Shown: positions 1 to 5,198 of the stretch, in pieces
Layout of the letters: each line of letters starts with the position of its first letter
Position numbering within the stretch: position 1 is the first letter of the stretch
Source: Candidatus Poseidoniales archaeon
GTDB taxonomy: Archaea; Thermoplasmatota; Poseidoniia; Poseidoniales; Poseidoniaceae
Assembly (NCBI GenBank): GCA_003602535.1
Contig: QQSA01000115.1
Span: 10,262-16,001 of the forward strand
Reading direction: 5' to 3'
Length of the DNA: 5,740 nucleotides
Made by a program: the position numbers and the translations under genes
The notes under the pieces: model-generated
Told to the model about the DNA's origin: nothing
The model's input: only the letters and a program-made list of their open reading frames with translations
The model's database searches: none

Positions 1-249
1 ATGGTAATTAATGGTCAAACTGAAATCGTGAAAATCGGTTGTGAAATGGCTACAATTGACGGGTTTAGTGGACACTCTGATCGCAGGCAATTGTTAGAAT
101 TCATAGAAAACATGAGTCCAAGACCAAAGAATGTAATTTGCCACCATGGAGATTATTTCAAGTGCAATGAATTAGGTAGAACTCTGAGAGAGAAGTTCAA
201 GGTGAGGACTTATGCTCCACAGAACCTTGAAACAATTAGATTATCTTGA
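1..249 (+). CDS. aCPSF1-type beta-CASP ribonuclease, C-terminal fragment
   Basis: This is the last 82 codons of a metallo-beta-lactamase/beta-CASP RNA endonuclease of the archaeal CPSF1 group. The open frame begins at the window edge, so the first ATG is probably an internal methionine; full-length family members are around 630 residues. Visible signatures are GFSGHSD (residues 21-27), whose His25 corresponds to beta-CASP motif B, and HHGD (residues 48-51), which corresponds to the motif C histidine. The closing APQNLETIR stretch is typical of the archaeal orthologues. Known role of the family: a zinc-dependent endoribonuclease that cuts RNA 3' ends, including at U-rich transcription termination sites, acting in the cytoplasm with RNA polymerase. 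The KH domains and the metal-binding HxHxDH motif would lie to the left of the window and cannot be checked. Its TGA stop directly abuts the stop codon of the convergent trpS. A bacterial-type RNase J is a less likely alternative because of the archaeal-style C-terminus. Confidence 0.88.
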   Translation: MVINGQTEIVKIGCEMATIDGFSGHSDRRQLLEFIENMSPRPKNVICHHGDYFKCNELGRTLREKFKVRTYAPQNLETIRLS

Positions 250-1617
250 TTATTGAAAGAATCTATCAACCAAATGTGCGTTTTGATCTCTCTTGCTAGA
301 AAGGTCAGTGAGCCATTCAGTCGCTCTTTCAATGCACAGTTGTTTCATTTCACCAGCCAGAATTTTACCCGAGCGGTATCCCTCGTTAATTTCTGCTAAG
401 AATTTATCATCTTCTTCAAAGAAGTACATCATGTACTGGTAAGCCACATCCTTATCTGGATCTCCACCCAACCTTCTATGCTCTTCAACTGTAGCCTGTC
501 CACCAGAATAAGATTTCTTAATTTTCTTTTCAGCTGTTGCAATATCATCTGAAAGGAAAAGTGTAGTCTTAGGCTTGGAAGAAGACATTTTGTCACCAGT
601 CATTCCCACTGCGAATCGATGGTATGTACTCGATGGCGCCAATAGTCCCATTCCACCCAGACTCCTTTCCAAAGATAGTAGTGCCATACGGATTGATACT
701 TTGTCACGTGAAGTTGCACTAGGAATATTTACAGTACCATGTTTTGGATTTGACATTATGTCTGAAAATCCAAGAGACGAAATTGCTTCAACAATCCTCG
801 AAAAGATTAGTTTCCTTTTCTCTTTATCAACCCTGCCATTTGCTTCAACGCCCATGACCGCAGAATTTTCTTCTTGGACTGAAACTCCAACTTGTAGCCC
901 CATCTTAGCTTCATTGACATTAAACCAATTTGTTTTGGAAGCCAGGCCACGAGTCAACCTAAGGTGCGGGTCTTGATCTACACCCACTGGAACAACAACA
1001 GGACGTAAACCACCATATTCGTCTAATTGAGGATGAAGAATATCGCCAGCTTGCACCAATGGTGCCTGAACATGTGCAAGATTCGTAGAGCCATCGAAAC
1101 CGTAAATTGCTTCTAATTCTGATAGATTTGTTCTCTTACCTAATTGGAAACCCAAGCGTTGAACTATACTTCGTTCTGATTGAAAATAAACTGTAGTTTT
1201 CTCGGGGTCTAACCCTAATGCAGCATAATTTGAAACGTATTCTTCCGCAGCTATTCTTCTTCCTTCTGCCAAAGAAATTCCTCTTGTAGCAGTCGATTCC
1301 AAATCTGCAACTGCGATTGTAACATCTCCTCCTTGCTCTTGGAACCATTTGACTTGGTCAATTACCATTGAATGGCCAAGGTGCATCATACCCGAGGGCA
1401 TGAGCCCGGTTAGAACACCAAAGGAATCTCCCTTTCGCTTAGATTCCAGCACTACATCAAGATCTCGATGGGCAAAAACAATTCCTCTGCGATGTAACCT
1501 AGAAGGGTTGCTCAATGCCACATTGTCCATTGAGGACAATCCGAATTGCTCGATGATCCGAGAGTAATCTGTGGACTGCGAAGAGCCCCAAGGATCGATT
1601 GTCACCTTATCATTCAT
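250..1617 (-). CDS. trpS: Tryptophanyl-tRNA synthetase, archaeal/eukaryotic type, with large internal insertion
   Basis: Class I aminoacyl-tRNA synthetase that charges tRNA-Trp with tryptophan in the cytoplasm. From the chosen start it is 455 residues. Signatures are IDPWG near the N-terminus (7-11), PSGMMHLGH containing the HIGH-type motif (74-82), GVDQDPHLRLTRG (212-224), and KMSSSKP, the KMSKS loop (343-349). SGGQATVEEHRRLGG (371-385) and the EEDDKF...GEMKQ tail resemble human and archaeal TrpRS rather than bacterial ones. Between DQDPHLRLTRGLA and PSSTYHRF lie about 100 residues (227-327), where relatives known to me have only about 8-20. This is a real in-frame insertion, which explains the excess over the roughly 385 residues usual in archaea. 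Start choice: an upstream in-frame ATG exists at 1641, but three clustered ATGs lie at 1623, 1620 and 1617. A GGTGAT element at 1627-1622 sits 5 nt before the last, and the protein from 1617 begins close to the conserved IDPWG. It overlaps the upstream secreted-protein gene by 8 nt, so the pair is probably co-transcribed and translationally coupled. Confidence 0.95.
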   Translation of the reverse strand: MNDKVTIDPWGSSQSTDYSRIIEQFGLSSMDNVALSNPSRLHRRGIVFAHRDLDVVLESKRKGDSFGVLTGLMPSGMMHLGHSMVIDQVKWFQEQGGDVTIAVADLESTATRGISLAEGRRIAAEEYVSNYAALGLDPEKTTVYFQSERSIVQRLGFQLGKRTNLSELEAIYGFDGSTNLAHVQAPLVQAGDILHPQLDEYGGLRPVVVPVGVDQDPHLRLTRGLASKTNWFNVNEAKMGLQVGVSVQEENSAVMGVEANGRVDKEKRKLIFSRIVEAISSLGFSDIMSNPKHGTVNIPSATSRDKVSIRMALLSLERSLGGMGLLAPSSTYHRFAVGMTGDKMSSSKPKTTLFLSDDIATAEKKIKKSYSGGQATVEEHRRLGGDPDKDVAYQYMMYFFEEDDKFLAEINEGYRSGKILAGEMKQLCIERATEWLTDLSSKRDQNAHLVDRFFQ

Positions 1618-2806
1618 CATCATCACCGTCTGTAATGACATCCATCAAGGCTTCGGCTTTAGAGTGGGCAATTGCATCTTTCTTGAGCAATAGCCAGATC
1701 CCCGAGACACTTGTAACAAGAATTCCTAAACCAATATATGGAAGCAAAGAATTTCCTTCTTCTACACCCCTAGGCGACAATAGCCATGTGAACCTTAGAT
1801 TCTCATTATCATCAAATCTCTTCGACCACAGGAATAAATCCGTTGTAGAATGTCCAGCGATTGTTAATGCTGCAGATTTATTATTGAAGAACTGAGTCCT
1901 TCCTAGTACCTCATACTCAACATCACCAGTGAATTCAAATGTAATGTTTTTACCTCTCTGTACGCTGAAATATAGAATATTACTTTCCATTCTCCAACCT
2001 TCCAAAATATTCGAATCATCTATACTCATTTCTGGTAAAGTTGAGTCAATGATTGAACCATTTTTGATTTCGAACATCCAAGTTATTGGCACATTCCATG
2101 CATTTGGAGAGAGTGACAAACATGCAGGTGCATTGATGTGTTCAAATTGTATAGTTGAGTTGGTCAAAAAATGGTCAAATTCATAGCATCTTTCTACAGA
2201 CCAATATGAGTAAGCCTCGCCCCAAGTCGTATACCAAACATCATCTCTTTCATCAAGCATATCCAATACTGCTTGATCATGACGAACAGTAGCATCATAT
2301 ATTCTTCCAATCCAGTACATATTTACTAGTCCGCCATCGTCTAATTCAGAACTCAACATGTCGACGTCCGCAATTTCTTTTTCCAAAGACCCTCCACGTC
2401 TGCCAAGATCATACCAATCATATATCATCACAGGATTATCATCTGAAGAATGCCAAGCAGTTGCTGATTGACCTGTATTGTCACCGTGAACCATAAAACC
2501 CTGGTTTGCGATAGTAGTATGTTGAGCAGCGTTAAGTCCACTTGGAGTATATGTTGAGATTGGGTTTTCTCCCCATTTTGATGCATCGATTCGATCTTCT
2601 ATGTATTCCCTGCATTCTAGCGACATAGCCCCAGGGTCAGCTTCCCATTCAAGATTTGGCATTCCATAGCATCCAAATTCATCACCGGATTCTAAGTGTT
2701 CTACTCCGATTGTAGCAAGCCATCCATCCTCTTCCCAACTAACATCTGCTAACACGGGCGAGGCTAGCGTCGCAGACAGCAACATTGCCAAAACCACGAG
2801 ACGCAT
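1610..2806 (-). CDS. Secreted protein with signal peptide and C-terminal membrane anchor, function unknown
   Basis: A 398-residue protein that I do not recognise as a named family. Residues 1-20 form a signal peptide: Met-Arg, a hydrophobic core, then SPVLA before Asp21. The body (21-350) is rich in Asp, Glu, Trp and Tyr, as expected of an exported domain. A single hydrophobic helix at about 354-374 is followed by Lys-Lys and a short acidic cytoplasmic tail ending GDDDE, so it should be a type I anchored surface protein. Four cysteines lie outside (46, 65, 207, 229), and there are N-glycosylation sequons at Asn215, Asn249, Asn288 and Asn309. The segment 170-206 (YDATVRHDQ, then DDVWYTTWGEAYSYW, then ER) resembles the end of NodB-type polysaccharide deacetylase domains. 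Clear N-terminal catalytic motifs are not evident, so this is only a weak hint. Residues 210-350 look like beta-rich domain sequence. Start: ATG 2806 puts the signal peptide at the very N-terminus; in-frame ATG 2839 and GTG 2845 would only add a 13-residue polar lead. It precedes and overlaps trpS. Confidence 0.8.
   Translation of the reverse strand: MRLVVLAMLLSATLASPVLADVSWEEDGWLATIGVEHLESGDEFGCYGMPNLEWEADPGAMSLECREYIEDRIDASKWGENPISTYTPSGLNAAQHTTIANQGFMVHGDNTGQSATAWHSSDDNPVMIYDWYDLGRRGGSLEKEIADVDMLSSELDDGGLVNMYWIGRIYDATVRHDQAVLDMLDERDDVWYTTWGEAYSYWSVERCYEFDHFLTNSTIQFEHINAPACLSLSPNAWNVPITWMFEIKNGSIIDSTLPEMSIDDSNILEGWRMESNILYFSVQRGKNITFEFTGDVEYEVLGRTQFFNNKSAALTIAGHSTTDLFLWSKRFDDNENLRFTWLLSPRGVEEGNSLLPYIGLGILVTSVSGIWLLLKKDAIAHSKAEALMDVITDGDDDE
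1622..1627 (-). promoter_or_regulatory. Shine-Dalgarno-like site of trpS inside the upstream gene
   Basis: On the minus strand GGTGAT matches the archaeal anti-SD sequence (GATCACCTCC) and lies 5 nt before the ATG at 1617. It falls inside the last codons of the upstream membrane-anchored protein, in the stretch encoding its Gly-Asp-Asp-Asp-Glu tail, followed by three nearby ATGs (1623, 1620, 1617). This arrangement decides the start and suggests translational coupling. The GGTGA itself partly overlaps the first ATG, which argues against 1623 being used. Confidence 0.5.
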
Positions 2807-2875
2807 GTGCAGGTGCTCTAAAGGGCAACATTTCAGCATTACCACTTGCTAACTCTAGTAATCATCAAAGGTTAG

Positions 2876-3658
2876 GTGCATTTCCACTTGTACATGAGTG
2901 ACCTCAAAGAGGCATGGATGGCTTTAGAAAGTCATTGGAAAATCACTCCTAGTAAGAATCGTATAAGTGGCGACAGATCATATGGATTTATGAGATGGAC
3001 TCTAGCACCATTTTTCCGAATATTATTGCGTGTAAAGATTCGAGGAATCAAGAATGTTCCAAAATCAGGTCCTACAATTCTTGCTGCAAACCATTTATCA
3101 CATGTCGATCCATTGGTAGTAATCCTTGCATCAAGAAGAAAGACTCACTATTTAGCAAAAGATGGGCATTTCAGAAATTTTGCTTTGGCATCATTTATGC
3201 GTGCAACAGGACAAATTGAAACTAATCGTGAGACAGGAGGCTCTGAGGCACTTTCAAGCGCAGCAGTTGTACTCCATGCAAAAAGAGCACTTGGAATATT
3301 TCCGGAAGGAACTCGTTCCAAGCGTGAAGACCCACCATTCCTGCTGCCCGGGAAAACGGGAATTGCAAGATTGGCCGCTGCTTATCCCGATGTACCTGTA
3401 GTTCCAATTGGTTTAACTGGTACACGAGATTTCATGACGCCTTCAAAGCACAAATTACCAAGATTATGGCGGAAGGTTGGCATCTCATATGGAAAGCCGA
3501 TTACATGGTGGGATTGGCTAGAGAAAAAAGGTGATTTGAATATGTTGCAAGCACTTGCTAACAAAGAAGACCACGAGGTCAAATCAGCATTGGCTTCGAT
3601 GTATAGAGAATTCACAGATGCCTTCATGGAGATGATCCGTGGACAAGGTGCTCCGTGA
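2876..3658 (+). CDS. plsC: PlsC-like lysophospholipid/glycerolipid acyltransferase
   Basis: A 260-residue member of the LPLAT/PlsC family, which transfers fatty acyl groups to lysophosphatidate or related acceptors at the inner face of the membrane. The four family blocks are visible in order. ANHLSHVDP (71-79) holds the catalytic HX4D pair, His73 and Asp78. GQIETNRE (112-119) is block II with Arg118. FPEGTRSK (142-149) is the phosphate/glycerol-binding block III. VPVVPIGLTGT (173-183) is block IV. Length is normal (about 240-260). There is no strong transmembrane helix, but residues 39-53 are amphipathic and hydrophobic, as often seen before the HX4D block. Start: GTG 2876 with AAGGT at 2868-2872 just upstream (3 nt spacing, short); in-frame ATG 2894 is the main alternative and would remove six residues with no effect on the domain. 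It is first of a plus-strand cluster, 35 nt before thyA. The symbol names the family; the exact substrate in an archaeon is unknown, and another acceptor is possible. Confidence 0.88.
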   Translation: MHFHLYMSDLKEAWMALESHWKITPSKNRISGDRSYGFMRWTLAPFFRILLRVKIRGIKNVPKSGPTILAANHLSHVDPLVVILASRRKTHYLAKDGHFRNFALASFMRATGQIETNRETGGSEALSSAAVVLHAKRALGIFPEGTRSKREDPPFLLPGKTGIARLAAAYPDVPVVPIGLTGTRDFMTPSKHKLPRLWRKVGISYGKPITWWDWLEKKGDLNMLQALANKEDHEVKSALASMYREFTDAFMEMIRGQGAP

Positions 3659-3670
3659 CAATCATCAAAG

Positions 3671-3688
3671 GCCTTCGCAATAGAAGGT
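3671..3688 (+). promoter_or_regulatory. thyA ribosome binding site within a small hairpin
   Basis: AAGGT (3684-3688) lies 5 nt before the thyA ATG and matches the archaeal anti-SD. The same bases form the 3' arm of a short inverted repeat: GCCTTC (3671-3676) pairs with GAAGGT (3683-3688) around a six-base loop, with one G-U pair at the base. If folded in the mRNA it would hide the ribosome site. The stem is short, so a regulatory role is inference. Confidence 0.4.
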
Positions 3689-3693
3689 AATCC

Positions 3694-4491
3694 ATGCAGG
3701 AGTATCTTGATCTGATGCAACGCATTTTAGATGAGGGTGAGGAGAAAGGTGACAGAACAGGTACTGGAACTCTATCGGTATTTGGACATCAAATGAGATT
3801 CGATTTGTCTAAGGGATTCCCAATGGTTACAACAAAAAAACTTCACTTGAAATCAATAGTACATGAGTTATTATGGTTTATTGCAGGAGATACTAATGTA
3901 GAATATTTGCAAAAGAATGGCGTAAGAATTTGGAATGAATGGGCTGATGAAAATGGAGATTTAGGTCCAGTGTATGGCAAGCAATGGAGGAAATGGGAAT
4001 CCACTGATGGCCAAATTATCGATCAGTTACAACAGGCAATTGATATGATAAACAACAATCCAAACTCTCGAAGAATAATAGTTAGTGCGTGGAATGTTGG
4101 TGAATTGGAAGATATGGCATTAATGCCATGTCATGCCTTTTTCCAATTTCACGTCGCTGGAGGAAAATTGAATTGCCAGCTTTATCAAAGAAGTGCTGAT
4201 GTATTCTTGGGAGTGCCATTCAACATTGCATCATATGCACTGTTAACTCATATGATTGCGCAGGTTTGCAACTTAGAGGCAGGTACATTTGTACATACAA
4301 TAGGTGATGCTCACCTTTATGCAAACCACCTTGAGCAAACTAAACTTCAATTGTCAAGGGCACCAATTGAACCACTACCAACTTTGAAGTTAAATCCTGA
4401 GATAAAAAATATCGATGACTTTACCTACGAAGATATCGAAGTAATTGGATATGAACACCACCCGCACATAAAGGCTCCAATAGCAGTGTGA
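3694..4491 (+). CDS. thyA: Thymidylate synthase, bacterial-type ThyA
   Basis: Converts dUMP and 5,10-methylene-tetrahydrofolate to dTMP and dihydrofolate in the cytoplasm. The 265-residue protein aligns with E. coli ThyA (264 residues) almost without gaps. All catalytic positions carry the same numbers: Arg21 in RTGTGT, Trp80, Arg126-Arg127 in NSRRIIVSAWN, nucleophile Cys146 in PCHAFFQF, Arg166-Ser167 and Asp169 in YQRSADVFLG, Asn177, His207 and Tyr209 in HLYANH, and the closing HPHIKAPIAV. It is complete and looks functional. Start: ATG 3694 gives the usual QEYLDLMQRILDEG beginning and has an AAGGT ribosome site 5 nt upstream. It follows the acyltransferase gene by 35 nt and precedes folA by 4 nt. 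It belongs to the bacterial ThyA family rather than to flavin-dependent ThyX or the shorter methanogen-type enzyme, which suggests ancient transfer from bacteria. Confidence is very high. Confidence 0.98.
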   Translation: MQEYLDLMQRILDEGEEKGDRTGTGTLSVFGHQMRFDLSKGFPMVTTKKLHLKSIVHELLWFIAGDTNVEYLQKNGVRIWNEWADENGDLGPVYGKQWRKWESTDGQIIDQLQQAIDMINNNPNSRRIIVSAWNVGELEDMALMPCHAFFQFHVAGGKLNCQLYQRSADVFLGVPFNIASYALLTHMIAQVCNLEAGTFVHTIGDAHLYANHLEQTKLQLSRAPIEPLPTLKLNPEIKNIDDFTYEDIEVIGYEHHPHIKAPIAV

Positions 4492-4495
4492 TATT

Positions 4496-4954
4496 ATGCT
4501 CGGCATGATCGTTGCTTGTGATAGAAATGGTGCAATAGGTAAAGATGGTGATTTGCCATGGAGGCAATCAACTGATTTGAAGCATTTCAAAGAGGTCACT
4601 ATGGGTTCCAATTTGATTATGGGGCGGAAAACATGGGACTCTCTACCTGGAATCCTGCCTGGAAGAGAACATTACGTTCTTTCGAGAGGTCAAGTCGAAG
4701 GAGTTGAGGTGATTACATTTGAACAAGCCCTCGAAATGCAGGGATGGGTTATCGGAGGAGGTCAAATCTATGAGTTATTCTTGAATCATGTTACTCAATT
4801 ACATCGCACAATTATTGATGCAAGAGTTTCTGATGCAGATACACACTTCCCAGACATAACTGGCATGGGATTTGAATTGGTTGATGAAAAACACGTAAGT
4901 GCTGGTGAAAATGATCAGCACGACATGGTATTTCAATACTGGATTAAGAAGTAA
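4496..4954 (+). CDS. folA: Dihydrofolate reductase
   Basis: Reduces the dihydrofolate released by ThyA to tetrahydrofolate using NADPH. The 152-residue length is normal. Visible residues, with E. coli-like numbering in the first third, are Ile14-Gly15 in the Met20-loop region (NGAIGKDGDLPW), Trp22, the active-site acid Asp27 in STDLKHFK, Thr46 in MGRKTW (NADPH site), Arg57 in LPGR (folate glutamate contact), VIGGGQIYE (85-93, cofactor glycines) and Thr105 in RTIID, the equivalent of E. coli Thr113. The DTHFPDI motif follows. All key residues are present, so it should be active. The ATG lies 4 nt after the thyA stop, with no Shine-Dalgarno-like sequence, so translation probably depends on termination-reinitiation from thyA. 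The thyA-folA order is the classic bacterial arrangement and fits the shared folate cycle. It converges with a possible microprotein gene 17 nt downstream. Confidence 0.97.
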   Translation: MLGMIVACDRNGAIGKDGDLPWRQSTDLKHFKEVTMGSNLIMGRKTWDSLPGILPGREHYVLSRGQVEGVEVITFEQALEMQGWVIGGGQIYELFLNHVTQLHRTIIDARVSDADTHFPDITGMGFELVDEKHVSAGENDQHDMVFQYWIKK

Positions 4955-4971
4955 AAATCGAATATACTTCA

Positions 4972-5070
4972 TCAACCAGTGATTATTGACATCGCACCGT
5001 GAAATACCATCAAAGCGATAAATAGTACAAACATTATTGCCATTATTATCATCTCAAATCCAGGGTTCAT
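4972..5070 (-). CDS. Possible 32-residue single-helix membrane microprotein
   Basis: A short minus-strand open frame starting at ATG 5070 and ending at TGA 4974-4972. The product begins MNPGFE and then has an unbroken hydrophobic stretch (about residues 7-23, rich in Met, Ile, Phe, Leu), followed by HGAMSIITG. This would be one transmembrane helix with almost no soluble part. Support: it fills the gap neatly, converging with folA (17 nt between stops) and diverging from lemA. A TATA-like CTTTATAG (minus strand, 5112-5105) would place transcription start about 10 nt before the ATG. A weak GAGAG lies just upstream as a possible ribosome site. Against: a 33-codon frame in AT-rich DNA is not rare by chance, and T-rich codons make hydrophobic peptides easily. 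No known family recognised. Confidence 0.35.
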   Translation of the reverse strand: MNPGFEMIIMAIMFVLFIALMVFHGAMSIITG

Positions 5071-5104
5071 ATTCTCTCACTATTCAAAGCAAATGTAATC
5101 TGAC

Positions 5105-5127
5105 CTATAAAGTAAATTCCGGAATTT
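5105..5127. promoter_or_regulatory. TATA-like element next to a perfect 14-bp palindrome, between lemA and the microprotein ORF
   Basis: CTATAAAG at 5105-5112 resembles an archaeal TATA box when read on the plus strand, and CTTTATAG does so on the minus strand. Immediately to the right, AAATTCCGGAATTT (5114-5127) is a perfect inverted repeat. For plus-strand transcription toward lemA, the palindrome lies between the TATA element and the expected start (about 5132-5137), a typical operator position for a repressor dimer. For minus-strand transcription it would lie upstream of the box. Promoter and operator roles are inferred from sequence only. Confidence 0.4.
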
Positions 5128-5183
5128 GGATATCAAGAGTACCAAGACCCTGTTCTGATTCTAACAGATGAAACTCCAATCTA

Positions 5184-5189
5184 GAAGGA
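5184..5189 (+). promoter_or_regulatory. Shine-Dalgarno site of lemA
   Basis: GAAGGA lies 9 nt before the in-frame GTG at 5199. No such site precedes the alternative ATG at 5223. It is the main reason for preferring the GTG start. Confidence 0.5.
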
Positions 5190-5198
5190 ATCATTCAA

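Noticed and set aside
575..976. A 133-codon plus-strand frame opposite the TrpRS insertion
   Set aside because: It lies wholly antisense to trpS, has no recognisable domain or ribosome site, and the trpS frame is continuous through the region with conserved motifs on both sides.
1599..1895. A 98-codon plus-strand frame across the end of the surface protein gene and the start of trpS
   Set aside because: It is antisense to two well-supported genes and its content mirrors their codons; no independent support.
2807..2875. Search for promoters in the divergent gap between the surface protein gene and the acyltransferase gene
   Set aside because: Transcription must start near here in both directions, but I see no convincing TATA-like element or inverted repeat, so none is annotated.
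2860..3671. A 12-base word (AATCATCAAAGG) found at 2860-2871 before the acyltransferase gene and again at 3660-3671 before thyA
   Set aside because: About one shared 12-mer is expected by chance in a window of this length, and the copies lie at different distances from the starts (4 and 22 nt), so a shared regulatory site is not supported.
3382..3720. A 112-codon minus-strand frame over the acyltransferase/thyA junction
   Set aside because: It is antisense to the acyltransferase C-terminus and the thyA start, with no domain resemblance.
4955..4985. Possible terminator after folA
   Set aside because: There is no stable hairpin and no clear T-rich run just after the folA stop.
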